NCBI GenBank assembly: GCA_032718475.1 | Contig: JAUCBJ010006897.1 | Span: 40,910-104,909 of the forward strand | Length of the DNA stretch: 64,000 nucleotides | Reading direction: 5' to 3' | DNA from: Nemertoderma westbladi | Lineage: Eukaryota; Xenacoelomorpha; Nemertodermatida; Nemertodermatidae | Shown here: in pieces, positions 42,678 through 53,690 of the stretch | Numbering within the stretch: position 1 is the first letter of the stretch | How the letters are laid out: each line of letters starts with the position of its first letter | Translations under genes and position numbers: made by a program | The notes under the pieces: model-generated | Databases searched by the model: none | The model's input: the letters and a program-made list of their open reading frames with translations, nothing else | What the model was told of the DNA's origin: nothing

Positions 42678-43352
42678 TTCCAGGCGCAACAATTCTTCTA
42701 AATCCAATTCCAGAAACAATTCTTCAACTACTGGCCCTATAGTTTGTTATGGTTGTGGTAAAACAGACCATAAACGCGCTGACTGTCCAGCAAGGAACAA
42801 AGATTGTTCTTATTGTGGCAAGGAAGGCCACTTTGCCAATGTTTGTCGGTCTAAACAAAATAATTTGAATTCATCTTCAAAACCTAAGACAAAAACCATT
42901 AGCCGCATCACCCTCAATTTGGTTGGAAGCCATAATCGACAAGCTCCGAAAGTATTTCTGAACTTCTGTCATATCGTAACAGGACATTTATTCGGTTCTT
43001 CAAAGCAACTCCAGATACTGGTGCTGAGGCCACTGTTGCCGGCTTAGATTTTCTTCAGGCCCTTTCTATTGACAAAGAAAATTTACTTCCACCAGACCAT
43101 GATGATCTTTCTGCTGCTAATGATAGTCTTCTTTCATGCATTGGTCTCCTCCACACCACAATTTCCTATGGCGAATATTCAACTGATGAGCTTATCTGCA
43201 TTTGTGAAGAAGTCGATGGAATTCTTTTGGCATGGTATACTTGTCAAAACCTAGGAATTATTTCAAGTTCATATCCAGAACCAGTGGCAGAAATTCAGTC
43301 TGTTGCTTCTTCTAATTCTTCTAATATGACACCTATTGGTATTAAAAACTAA
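42672..43352 (+). pseudogene. gypsy nucleocapsid and protease region
   Basis: In the frame after gag, CYGCGKTDHKRADC and CSYCGKEGHFANVC are two perfect CX2CX4HX4C zinc knuckles (42739-42852). A basic linker follows. Near 43000 a further frame change leads to the protease, with DTGAEATVAG as the catalytic Asp-Thr-Gly motif (about 43015-43045). It then continues through GILLAWYTCQNLGII to a stop at about 43350. The knuckles bind RNA, and the protease would cleave the polyprotein. Frame breaks make this copy defective unless recoded. Confidence 0.85.
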
Positions 43353-45008
43353 ATTCCAACAACATCATTCAAGGTTGACTTCCATCTTTCTGATGAACCT
43401 TCGCCTTCAGAATGGGATACTGTTAAGCAGAAACTCATAAAGGCTTATTCTGATGTTTTTGACCAAGATGACAAACTTCGTCCAATGAATGGCCCACCCA
43501 TGACCATTTCATTAAAAGATGATGCCCAACCATATGCTATTCATACAGCCAGGCAACTTCCTTTAGCCATTAGAGACTGGGCTAAAGCTTGCTTAGAGAA
43601 AATGGTTGAACAAGGTATTATTTGTCCAGTTCTGGATAACGAACCAACTGATTGGGTCCATCCTTCCGATATCACTTCTGATATCACTTCCGATATCACT
43701 TCCGATATCACTTCTGATATCACTTCCGATATCATTTCCGATATCACTTCCGATATCACTTCCGATATCACTTCTGATATCACTTCCGATATCACTTCTG
43801 ATATCACTTCCGATATCACTTCCGATATCACTTCTGATATCACTTCCGATATCACTTCCGATATCACTTCTGATATCACTTCCGATATCATTTCCGATAT
43901 CACTTCCGATATCACATCCGATATCACTTCTGATATCACTTCCGATATCACTTCCGATATCACTTCTGATATCACTTCCGATATCATTTCCGATATCACT
44001 TCCGATATCACTTCCGATATCATTTCCAATATCACTTCCAATATCACTTCCGATATCACTTCCAATATCACTTCCGATATCACTTCCGATATCACTTCTG
44101 ATATCACTTCCGATATCACTTCCGATATCACTTCCGATATCACTTCTGATATCACTTCCGATATCAATTCGATTCCAGACGCACTTTCCCGTGCCCCTGT
44201 TTCGGATCCTACTCCAGAGGATATTCTTTGTGATACAGATGTCAATGACCATGTTTCTGCAGTCATTCGTCACGTGTCTACCTCAATTGTTGTCTCTGAT
44301 GCTCCAAGTCATCTCAAGGATTCATATATTGAGTCTATCCGATCATCTGCAAAGGATGATATTTCTTACATGGCTTTGGTGGATGCTGTTATTTCTGGAT
44401 TTCCTTCAACATCCACACAATGTTCTGTGCACATATGCCCATTCTGGAATGTGCGACATCAGTTATCTTGTGAAGATAATCTCCTTTTATTAGGTTCCCG
44501 GATTGTAATTCCATCTTCCCTCCGCAAGGATGTCCTGAAGCACCTTCATGATGCTCATCAGGGCATTGAACGTTCTAAGAGGAGAGCTAGGCAAACTGTA
44601 TTCTGGCCTGGTATCAATAGTGATATTACAAACATAGTCAATTCTTGTCCCCAGTGTCAACTTTATCAACCAAGTTTACCTAAAGCGACCCTCATCCATG
44701 TCTTCCAATGGAGGATTGCTCTGCTGATCTTTTCTACTTCAGCACCTGGTCATACCTGGTTTATGTCGATAGATATTCTGGGTGGCCATGCGTTCATTCT
44801 TGGCGTGCCGATCCTTCCAGCTCTCAAGTTATTTCAGCTCTTCGAGGATGGTTCAAAGATTTCGGTATTCCAAAACGCCTTCGTTCTGATGGTGGTACAC
44901 AATTTAATTCAGCACGTTATCATGATTTCTTATCCGAATGGAATATCATCCCTGAGTATTCTACTCCTGAGTATCCTCAGTCTAATGGCCATGCAGAGGG
45001 GGCTGTAA
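43353..45008 (+). pseudogene. gypsy pol with RT/RNase H replaced by (DITS)n, then integrase N-terminus
   Basis: The frame (507 codons from the ATG at 43485, open from about 43353) begins with the segment before RT: RPMNGPPMTISLKDDAQPYA, then ACLEKMVEQGIICPVLDNEP and TDWVHPS. In intact relatives the RT fingers and the catalytic YxDD would follow. Here 42 units of Asp-Ile-Thr-Ser replace everything up to INSIPDALSRAP, which is the C-terminal border of RNase H. The integrase zinc domain then reads HLHDAHQGIERSKRRARQTV with FWPGIN and CPQC, an intact HHCC. A frameshift near 44700 ends useful coding in this frame. Confidence 0.9.
43668..44167 (+). repeat. 12-bp array GATATCACTTCC, 42 units, in frame
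   Basis: Units start every 12 bp from 43668 to 44160 without length change. Variants are ACTTCT, ATTTCC, ACATCC and AATATC. In the pol frame each unit reads Asp-Ile-Thr/Ile-Ser; other frames and the antisense are also open, producing several artefactual ORFs. Confidence 0.97.
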
Positions 45009-45472
45009 AGGCCATGAAATCATTGATAAAAAAGTTAGATATCAAAGGAGATCTAAACTCTACTTGCTTTGTTCGTGGTTTGCTGGATTGGAGAAATACT
45101 CCTAAAGAACATGGTATGTCTCCAGCTCAACTGTTGTTCGGTAGATCCCTCAGTTCTACTATACCAGCTCATTCGTCCACACTGGCAGGTGATTCATTCC
45201 CTATCCCTGGTCCTTCAACGTCTTCAGCAACTGAATCATATTATAATGATCATGCTCACGACTTAACCCCGATTCCTATTGGTTCCCGAGTTTGCATCCA
45301 GAGTGCACATTCAAAACTATGGAACAAATCTGGTATCGTCCTTTCCCGTTCCATCCCAGATGACTCTTCTCTTCGTGACATAACGCCTCAAAAACAGGTA
45401 CAGTTCGCTGATGATCTTCCCAGGCGCAGTTCGAGAACTCACAAGCAACCAGCAAGATTCAGAGTTCAATGA
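44706..45472 (+). CDS. gypsy integrase core and C-terminus
   Basis: The frame at 44708-45472 (254 codons, after a single-base frame change) carries the full DDE triad. CSADLFYF has the first Asp, followed by YLVYVDRYSGWP. IPKRLRSDGGTQFNSARY has the second. YPQSNGHAEGAVKAMKSLIK has the catalytic Glu. The usual LLDWRNTPKEHGMSPAQLLF follows, then a Ser/Thr-rich tail with PIPIGSRVCIQ and a basic end SSRTHKQPARF. It would join the cDNA to target DNA. No stop interrupts the core. It ends 68 bp before the 3' LTR; no envelope-like ORF is present. Confidence 0.9.
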
Positions 45473-45526
45473 ACTGACCTATTGGTGGTGGTTGGATTTT
45501 TTTTCAGTACAAATGTCTCCTACATT

Positions 45527-45540
45527 GTTCTTGGGGGAGA
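45527..45540 (+). promoter_or_regulatory. polypurine tract
   Basis: TTCTTGGGGGAGA abuts the 3' LTR. The GGGGGAGA purine run is the expected primer for plus-strand DNA synthesis. Confidence 0.8.
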
Positions 45541-45833
45541 TGTTAGATTATGTATTGTTAGGGCTCTAGTAGACCCTGGCTTGGTGGTGGTTAGATCCAA
45601 CCTACTGGTCTTTTAGCTACCGGTCCTCTTCTGGTATTCCGGTATTCAGTCTTTCCTATCTTCTAGGTCTGTAGGTACAGTAACCGTTACTGGTACCTAC
45701 TGTACTGATGTGCTGTAAGGTGGTGGGTGTGTTTGTTGGTCTGTTGGTTCATATTATTGTTTGATATGCTGTTCTGTATGTCGACCATTAATAAACTGAT
45801 GCAGCTGGTATTCATTTATTTCCGATCCCAATA
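45541..45833 (+). repeat. 3' LTR
   Basis: 293 bp, identical to the 5' LTR except for A/G and C/T differences and the 8-bp deletion. It is followed by the target duplicate GTAAT (45834-45838). Confidence 0.93.
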
Positions 45834-46117
45834 GTAATGTCCCCTTACTTTTTCCTGAAGCTTTTCTTTTTCCTCTTGTTTTGTATTGGGTGCACTTCCT
45901 TCGGTTTTGTACTCAAACAGAACCGAAAATAAGCCCGGTCTGGCTTCTCTGTCCGATCACACAGAAATATGTTTACAAGGTGGAAATATAACACCAAAAA
46001 TTCTAGCCTATCTGGATTTCGTATTTGATATACTTCTAAATACTCAATTAAATGACAACTCTGCATCCCTACATCGCGGTCTGGAATTTTTAAACTTAAA
46101 AAAATTAAACTTGTATT
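45834..46117 (+). pseudogene. Helitron Rep-type gene, continuation after the gypsy insertion
   Basis: Directly after the duplicated GTAAT, the interrupted frame resumes with VPLLFPEAFLFP. A one-base shift near 45870 leads to VLGALPSVLYSNRTENKPGL and TEICLQGGNITPKILAYLDF, then a stop at about 46117. The sense continues across the shift, so the sequence was coding. It connects the N-terminal part (40383-40997) with the Rep exon at 46159. Confidence 0.6.
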
Positions 46118-46158
46118 AGGGAACAAAAACTAAATTTTAATGAAGTTGATTCTCGCAG

Positions 46159-47064
46159 AAAAGTGAAGGAACCTTAACAAAGGAGGGAGCTTGCACTTAC
46201 TTCATTACGTTGACATGTAATGATAGTGAGACACCGGGTGTGGCTCCAATAACAAATGTCATCAAACGCAAATACGGGCACACAGAGGACTACAAGTTTC
46301 AACTTGTTCGACGGGGTGTTGTTATGCTGAGAGCCTGGATGCGGACTGTACACATGTACTCCGATGGCTGTAATTCAGAGCAACCCGTCAGCCATGTGGA
46401 AAGCCTGTGGGCCAGAATGGAATTCCAGGACCAGAAGGCCATTGGCAATAAACCTCACATATACATGGGAATCACACTGCATAAGGAGGACACCGAAACA
46501 TCCCTCTCCAGAATTTGTTGCCAATCGAAAAGTTTGTTTCATGACTGTTTTGGGACTGATTTCTACAATTTAATTACAGAGGGGCTAGTATGGGATGTGC
46601 AGGATAAATTTAAATTTATGGACCATTTACAAAACTTGCAAACGCATAACTGCAACAGCGCGGGTGGGCGGTGTCAAAAACGCACTGATAAAAATGGCAA
46701 ACCAATTTGCCGATACACTAAATATCCGGAGTCAGGAAAATCGAAATTTGTCCCAAAAGAAAACCTGTACTCTGAAACATTCCTGGAGTCACTCTTAGAT
46801 TTAGAATTAGCCTTCAAGGATGACTATATTAATATTGTTGTCAATGATGAATTCGTTGCTGGGTCATATCAGTACGCTGCTATGGCACACGAATTCTTCG
46901 TTCCAACAATACCTCGAATATTTGCTCTAATGGGTGCCTGTACTAATGTACAGGTATGTGCTGTGCACTTTATGAAGGCCTATTTACTGAAATACAGCGC
47001 GGGCAAGGAGGAACATCGGAAACAATACGATAAACGATACCTTTTTCCCTATGGAAAAAAGTAA
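46159..47064 (+). pseudogene. Helitron Rep (HUH/Y2) exon
   Basis: A TTCTCGCAG acceptor at 46158 precedes an open frame to 47064. Motif 1 is TYFITLTCND, the Helitron Rep hallmark. Motif 2 is ARMEFQDQKAIGNKPHIYMG; the usual metal-binding His-x-His is HIY here. QNLQTHNC with a following CRY is the typical cysteine region. Motif 3 is YLLKYSAGK, with both tyrosines of the Y2 pair (YxxxY). Rep nicks single-stranded DNA and starts rolling-circle transposition. The second His to Tyr change (CAC to TAC) would be expected to weaken metal binding. Downstream, GKK then a stop; a further exon may be at 47651. No helicase is attached. Confidence 0.85.
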
Positions 47065-47650
47065 GCCATAGGATTGCATTGAATTTACTTTTTTTCCCGG
47101 CGAAAAAAGTAAACTAAAATATTTTTGGTAGAATTTTTTTTTATTACATTACATGTGTCGAAAGAGCATCGATGCAGAAAAGGTTTGCACGTACTTTGAG
47201 CAATATCCATATGCTCAGACTCAAATGTTATTGCAACTTTAAAGTCTGCAAGTCGATCTCCAAAACGGAACTCAATATCCAATATTAGTTTAAGTTGTTA
47301 AGCGGCTCTTTCGTTACATATTAATTATTCGAGAACACTAAATTATTTAACATTGAGTAAGTCAGCATCAGGAGTTGAAGAATTCAGTAATTTGAATCGC
47401 AGTAACAATATGGAGGCAATATATATTATAGTAAAATACTCATTTCAATATATTTTGTAACACTATATTACTCTATCTTCTATTAAAGAATTGAGCTGCA
47501 AAAAAAGGTATCAATTTAAGAATAAATTTTCGTTTTACATAGGAAACAACGTAGCTAATCTTATTTCAATATTATCTAATGCACCGAGAATAGTGAAAAA
47601 AGTTCTACTTTTTACCCCATGTAATAACTAATTATTTATACTATTATGCA
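47065..47650. other. probable intron or intergenic
   Basis: A/T-rich, with no coding signal, between the Rep exon and a small candidate exon. Confidence 0.4.
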
Positions 47651-47758
47651 GGAAATGCGGCCGCGGCGGGACAATGGTTTCGGCGTGGCGACAGTTTCCT
47701 GTACGACCTGGCCTTCGCCATGACTATTAAAAAGAGTCAGGATCAGACCCTGAAGAAG
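47651..47758 (+). pseudogene. candidate downstream exon
   Basis: A TATTATGCAG acceptor precedes 36 codons (GNAAAAGQWFRRGDSFLYDL then AFAMTIKKSQDQTLKK), with AAG/GTACGC as donor. G/C content is higher than the flanks. It is in the same orientation as the Helitron Rep and may be its next exon, but no motif proves it. Confidence 0.35.
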
Positions 47759-48479
47759 GTACGCATATGGTTATATGAGCCATGTTTTTTACATGCCCAA
47801 CTCTGAAGTAGCTTCTTCAAGTGTTGGCCAGCCTGATAACCTTCACTACGCATTGAAAAAACAGCCAATGGAATCACCCGATTGTAATTGATATGCTTCA
47901 TGAATGGGGACTACAAATTATCTAACAGGCGACACTGGAGATTGATTCGTGAGTCCGAGCCCAGATAAATTATCTACAAGGGGGTCACGTGTAATCCGAG
48001 CACGGAATGGAAGAATCGTAACTGAAAAATTTGAGCCACGTCGATTTTTTGGCCGGATCTCATCTGGAATCAATTTGTCTTATTTGATATTCCATTGCAT
48101 AATTGAGTGTACTTTACAACTTTAATTGGTTGAAATTAATTGTTTTGTTCAGAATGATTTGGTAATCAATTAAATTTGGTTATTATAAAGAATTATAATA
48201 TCTTATTATTATTGCCACTGGGTAAACTCATTAAGCAGAAATTCCCAAAGGAAGTTCAGTTCATCTTCATGACTTTCATTCATGACTTTTATTCCATTGA
48301 TAACACTTAATTTCTCACTTTGTGCCAGCTTGCAGTGTAACTAGAAAGTCAGTCCGTGACCGAATTGGATATGCGGTTCTTATGTAAACCTAAAAACAAC
48401 ACAACGTGGGAGGATCCTTCGTGAGGATTCTCCCACACCGGGCGTAGGCGTTCCAACATTAGTATATAGAAAGTGAAGC
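47759..48479. other. no recognised gene
   Basis: No supported feature; an imperfect GGAGGATCC...GGATTCTCCC hairpin lies near 48408-48435. Confidence 0.35.
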
Positions 48480-50060
48480 TTACTCGGAGCGTTTTACGAT
48501 TTCCTAGGAATTATATACTCTGAAATTTGCCACGTTTGTAGTTTTTGTTATTCTAAGAATTTTGTACGCTTTTGTTTTTTCAATTTAGTCCCCCAACATT
48601 TCCAAATTGGCAACCAAAAGTGGATTTTTGCCCCAAATTGGAAACTTCTAGCACTAAATGGTGAAATTCGGAATGAAGGTGACTGAAATCTTCAAATGTT
48701 CTCCAGAGACTTTGTGCGCGGATAAATTTGCAAGTTTTATTAAAAAATTTCGTTTAGCCAAATTTGGCCATTTTGGCCACATTTTAATTTTACCCAAAAA
48801 ATATCCCGATGGTAAAATTTTACATTGTTTTGTCGCTATCACCAAAGCAGTTTGGCCATTTCGATTGAAACTCATACCGAATACATATCCAGTACAGTTG
48901 TTCATCGGGTCAAAATATTGGCCAAAAATATTAAACAGTATGCCAATAATTTAACTTTTGGCCAATTTTGGGCCAAATTTGGATATTTTTGACAATTTTT
49001 AAATCATTATAACTCTGTATCTTTTAATTAGAATGAAGCCGTTCCACTTGCGTTATATAGAGGGAAGATGGGAGTTCCATTACTGTTATTGATATTGTGC
49101 GTTACCTGAATATTAAGGGCCGGAAATTGGGGCCGAAAAATGGTAATTTTGGAAGTTGACAAAATAGGTTTTGGTAGAAAGTGGTTTTCTCCGAATTGTC
49201 TGTTTATATTTTTCTGAAACTTTAACATCACAGATGGATAAGATAGCTCTACATTTTATCCATTTAATGTTAATACAAAAAGTTTTCGCTTCTTGTAGTA
49301 AATAAGGGCCAAACTTAGGAAATCTGTATTTTCTTGAAATTTAGCCTAAAATTAGGCACTTAAAATGCGATATTTCGGCTTAAATTGCATTTTTCCGTAA
49401 ATCCTTCAAATTAGTTTCTTAGAATTGCTTTGGGCACATCCGTACCAAATTTCATGAAAATCTGAGCAAGTTAAGTATTTTTGGAAGTTTGGCAAATTTT
49501 GGCGAAATTTTTTTTCATTTTTTCATTTTTTTTTATTTTAGCCTCAGATTACTTCAAAATATACTATATAGGTACATTTTGGTGTGCTGAATCCGAATAT
49601 GCACGCCATATTCGATTTCGACATAGTGTGTAGGTATGACAGACAAATAAAAAAAGTCCGTTAAATGACCGTCTTTTTGAAAGTCTGAGCTTTAGTTTAA
49701 GAACTTCCTAGGAATTATATTTTCTAAAACTGTGCTCAATTAAAGAACGTTTTAGGATAAGAAAAATGACACTGGCAACAATTTATATGAGTTGGCCCAA
49801 CCCACCCAATTTTACTCCAAACCGTCAAATTTTCACTCATTTTTAACAAAATTAACAAATTTTCACCATAAAATTACATATTTATCAAAAATAAAACAAC
49901 TTCCTAGGAATTATATTTTTTTTAACTTTGGTCATTTATAGAACATGATAGTAGAACAAAATTGACATATTCCAAAATTTTCAAGAGTTGCACGAACCTG
50001 GTCAATTTTGTGGTCAAATCTGGCTTACGTAGCCACAATTTGGCAATTCCCGGCTCTTAA
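48480..50060. repeat. diverged AAATTTGGCCA / TTCCTAGGAATTATA repeat region
   Basis: TTTCCTAGGAATTATAT or ACTTCCTAGGAATTATATTTT recurs at about 48502, 49702 and 49902, between stretches rich in CCAAATTTGGCCAAAA. Open frames on both strands at 48654-48954 are by-products of this palindrome-rich sequence. It resembles the noncoding interior of the TTAA elements in style, but no ends were found. Confidence 0.5.
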
Positions 50061-50856
50061 ACTCTTATAGTTTAAAAATCATACCGATTATAAATATATT
50101 GAGTATAGCAATTGTAAACGCATTAATTACCGTACGTAACAATGAAAATTTCATCGAATACGGTCGTGTTGCACCAGAGTTACAGCGATTTTTATAATTG
50201 CACATCATATTAAAAATTTCATTATTGTTGTATTATTTGACTATTTTGAAATTCCCTCCATCAATCCATTTGAATACATGGAATATCATAACATGAAAGC
50301 CAACCAATGGTACAGCTCTAGCCAATAACAGATAATTTGTATCCTAGCAGCAGCAACACTCTTAGTGTGAGGCAAGGATAATGAACTCACAGCTGGCTGT
50401 GTGGTATCATTCTTTGAATGCTGCTGCTAGCATTGACTTTGCAGCCTTATGTGTACTGGCACTGTTCTTCTGCTAGGCCTAGCAGTTCATCAGCAGTTAG
50501 TGTTTGATTTCCTATTACTGTATTACCTGTCTGCGGTACAACTGGAATGCCTGCTGCAGTAGGCTACCGCCAGACCGCCGCCCATACTTCCACAGGCCTT
50601 ACTGCCGTACCTACATACTATACCTTGTACTTGTATTCTAGGCTTGTCTGCAGGTTATCAGGTTCGGTACGACTGTACGGCAGTACGGTCTGATAGTTGT
50701 TGTATAATTAGGCCTATTTCAGTATTTCATTGAATATTTTTTAATTTTTAGTGAGTCTAATACTGCAGTACTGTGATTGAACTAGGCCCCTATTGAACTA
50801 GGCATTACTGTTTACTCATGTCAACTGTTCTTTCAGTAACCATTCCACAGTGACCG
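50061..50856. other. no recognised gene
   Basis: Mixed sequence with no coding or repeat feature that I can support. Confidence 0.35.
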
Positions 50857-52998
50857 TACTACTACTACTAGGTCGAGCGAACTCGGACAAAACCGGCAGT
50901 CACGCAAGCGGCTAATAACCTTGGGTATGTGGCTGGGACAAAGGGGATCTACCACAGTCGCATCCCAAGTGACGGACGTACATATCATAATGGTAGCCAG
51001 CCATAACATTCTAAATTCTGTATCAATATATATTTTTTTATTTTCATCTTTACGCCCAGCATGAATAGTAACATAGTTGGGTGTATCACTATGACTATTT
51101 AATTTAATTGTTAATTTCGTACACGTTAGATACAAAAAACAGTAGTAAATAACAGTACAGCGTACATACAAAGTTACATAATTAAGCACAAATAAAGTAG
51201 GGTGGGTAAGTAGATGAACTGTTACAATAATGATAATGTTAATGTTAACCGCCACATTTACTGAGATACAATACGACTCAATCAGTTTACTAATTCGTAA
51301 ATCACGCTACTATTCCGTACATATATAATGCAAAATATTTTCCAACTCATCCTGCTCAAAACCTGGTACTTCCAAGGTATATCTACAATCAACTAATTCC
51401 CTGCACATAGTTATGTAAGTCGAATTATCTCCGAACCATTTAAAATTATAACATTCCTTTACATTTGGAAATCTGGCTACCGGGGAATTAACAATAGATG
51501 TTGATATATAATTTAGATTTGCACCGCTCACTGACCTACAATCAAAAATATTAAGATTACCTAAAAATTGTATAGATTGTTTTGGGCTATTTAGAATAGA
51601 TTTAGTAATAAACTGTACAAACCTACCAAAAATCATTGACTTTGGGTATGGGAAATCTACTAAACCCACCACAAAGAATCTATGAGTATTGTAAGGCAAC
51701 CCCCAAACTGATCTAACATTAATATTCCATGAATTAAGTGTTGTCAAAAAATTATGTGACGAAAAATCCCATAGTGAACTACCATAAAAACTAGTTGCAT
51801 AAATTCTTTGCAAATTACATAAACAAGACGGATGTGAGAAGCTAAATTCTTGCCTAAGACATTTAAGTTTTCAAATAAATTTACCGCGCTTTAATTGCAT
51901 GTCGAAATTGAAACTACCTGAATAGTGCAGTGTGTTGCCTAAATATGTCGCTTGCTTAACCCATGGTAATGTAACTTCATTTACTGTAACGTTTGTAGAC
52001 GGTTTAGACCAAGAACGATTAAAGGGTATACATTTCGATTTACTTATATCTGGATTAGTATTGGTGCTAAATACCATATTAAAATCCTTCGAAAATAATT
52101 CGCCATCCTTGAGCATATGCTGCAAACCATGAACTGATGGACACAGCAGAAGTATGTCGTCGGCATATATAAATATACCGAAAAAGCGAGACCCAATGTG
52201 ACAACAAACTCGAGATTTTCTGAGACGGACGATTAACGTGTTAATAACAATACAGAATAAAAATGGGCTCGCCACTGAACCCTGCCTACAGCCGTTAGTG
52301 ATAGAAAATTTGCGCGAGTTAGCGGAACCCCACTTGACATTACAACATTGTTCCCTATATGTGAACATTAATAACCTTAAAAATAAAGGCGAGAACCCCT
52401 TCTTTAGAAGCTCCATAAACAACTTAACCCATTCAACCAGGTCAAAGGCCCGACTCAAATCTAAAAGGCAACCAAATACTGGCGTATTGAACCGTCTGTA
52501 GAACCCGAGGACTTCGGAGACCGCCCATGTGCAACTTGTCGTACTAGACTGCTTCTGAAACCCAAATTGTAAATCATCTACGGCCAAGCAATGACCTTGG
52601 GAGATTAGCATCACCCATTCTAGAACTTTGAGCACTGAGGATGCGATTGCAATAGCTCTGTAATTGCTGGAGGTTGAAATATCACCGAGTTTGTCCTTTA
52701 TGAGCGGAACAAGAGAAGCTGATAATATACACGGTGGCACATATCCGTGTACAAGAAACCCATTGAACAGGGTATATAAATGATCTATAATTTCAGAACC
52801 ACCATGTTTCAAGCAGTCTGAGGTGAACATACCAGTCACATCGGTTTTCTTGGGCTGTAACTTGTCTAAGGCTGCCCGAACGATGCTGCGAGTTACTCTC
52901 TCACTTTCAATGTTTACGCCTCCAAGCGATTCTAGAATATTGGACTCAATCTCTGTGAAGTCCGACATATAATCCTTATTGAATAACGAGGAATGAAT
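50857..52998 (-). mobile_element. LINE, 5'-truncated, with (TAG)n tail
   Basis: A minus-strand LINE running from about 52998 (5' truncation) to the TAG repeats at 50857-50872. It comprises RT, a C-terminal domain and about 450 bp of 3' UTR. It belongs to the same family as the 37.6-39.0-kb fragment. The 3' UTR end TCGACCTAGTAGTAG parallels the GATCCTAGTAGTAG end of the RTE-like family. Confidence 0.85.
51310..52998 (-). pseudogene. LINE reverse transcriptase and C-terminal domain
   Basis: The main frame (52968-51871) starts in the RT N-terminal region (FASIHSSLFNKDY continues upstream to 52998). Motifs are LSASLVPLIKDKLGDISTSS, NYRAIAIASSVLKVLEWVML, FGCLLDLSRAFDLVEWVKLF (first catalytic Asp), TNGCRQGSVASPFLFCIV, then FFGIFIYADDILLLCPS, an intact YADD box. 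NPDISKSKCIPF and WVKQATYLGNTLHYSGSF follow. After a frameshift at 51871-51813 the C-terminal part (51813-51310) reads IYATSFYGSSLWDFSS and NSWNINVRSVWGLPYNTHRF. Endonuclease is absent. The RT core has no stops, so the loss of function is due to truncation and one frameshift. Confidence 0.87.
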
Positions 52999-53046
52999 AG
53001 ACGCGAATTTTCAACACACAAAATATCACCAAACAAAGCTTGACAG

Positions 53047-53346
53047 TTGGTTAAGATAGCAAAACGATCCAATACGACATTAGAATCAGAGATAGTGGAC
53101 CTGGAAATAAAATCGATGAAATGTAAGTCGCTTGGTGCGAAATGCAATCTATTAGTTGCATTTGTCAGAAAGATGGGGAAGGAGGTTAACGATAAAACAA
53201 TACATAAACTGATGGTAGATGTTAATTCTACTGAATTAACTATTGAGAAGAATTCAATTGTCAGTGGTGGTGTTTGTGTTGTGGATGATGTGGGTGATGA
53301 TAATGTGTGTGTGTGGCTGAGCGTTCTGGTGTGTCTGTGCCATTAG
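53047..53346 (+). pseudogene. unrecognised ORF overlapping repeat copy A
   Basis: A 99-codon frame: MVKIAKRSNTTLESEIVDLE, CKSLGAKCNLLVAFVRKMGK, then the part shared with the 60-kb copy. Charged and helix-prone, but no family is recognised. Only the 3' half is in the repeat, where the 60-kb copy has frame-disrupting changes. It could be the end of a LINE ORF1. Confidence 0.3.
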
Positions 53347-53690
53347 ATTGTGTGAGTGGAGGTACTTCTGGTGATCTTCATACATATGCAGATACGGTTA
53401 GTGTGGTAGGTCCCTCTAGTGGGTGCAGTAATACAAATAGAACGAAATGAATCCTAGACTGTAATATTCAATTGTCTGCCGCTAGGGGGCGATAATGTTG
53501 TAAAATGTAAATTGCTTGTCATTTTGTTAATTCCTGTCCGTTTGTTTTGAAATTTTCTAGACACCTTCTACAATATGGGTGGGACAAGGTGGACAAACAT
53601 CTACAACACTCCCAATAAAGAATTCAAAATACGAATTAATTTTAAAATTTGTAAAAAAATATATTTTTGAAAATTTTAAATTAAAAAAAA
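53125..53690 (+). repeat. dispersed 0.55-kb repeat, copy A
   Basis: About 93-95% identical by eye to 60125-60675, from GGTTAAC/TGATAAAACAATACATA to the A/T tail TTTGAAAATTTTAAATTAAA. It includes a coding-like start (KTIHKLMVDVNSTELTIEKN) followed by T/G-rich VVDDVGDD and then UTR-like sequence, and ends in poly(A)-like tracts, suggesting a retroelement fragment. Confidence 0.85.
53479..53491 (+). promoter_or_regulatory. CTCF-like motif in the dispersed repeat
   Basis: CCGCTAGGGGGCG fits the core of the animal CTCF consensus (CC-x-x-x-AG-x-GGGC type). The same 13 bases occur at 60459-60471 in copy B. Function is unproven. Confidence 0.3.

Larger units (their letters stand above)
40998..45833 (+). 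mobile_element. Ty3/gypsy LTR retrotransposon lacking RT/RNase H, recent insertion
   Basis: A 4.84-kb element with 301- and 293-bp LTRs, 5-bp target duplication, primer-binding site, gag, nucleocapsid, protease, the N-terminal edge of RT, integrase and a polypurine tract. Its RT/RNase H block is replaced by a 500-bp 12-bp-repeat array. The LTRs differ by two substitutions and one 8-bp indel, so insertion was recent. Reading-frame changes occur between gag and nucleocapsid and in integrase. The element sits inside a Helitron Rep gene. Confidence 0.93.

Noticed and set aside
43541-44493. Antisense and alternative-frame ORFs over the 12-bp array (Ile-Ser-Glu-Val, Ser-Asp-Ile-Gly, Leu-Pro-Ile-Ser repeats)
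   Set aside because: A 12-bp unit without stops is open in several frames; only the pol frame joins recognisable domains on both sides.
40998-45833. Envelope gene in the gypsy element (retrovirus-like)
   Set aside because: Integrase ends 68 bp before the 3' LTR; there is no room for an env ORF.
48654-48954. Overlapping ORFs on both strands near 48.7 kb
   Set aside because: Derived from palindromic CCAAATTTGGCCA-rich sequence; both strands open at the same place, with no family motif.
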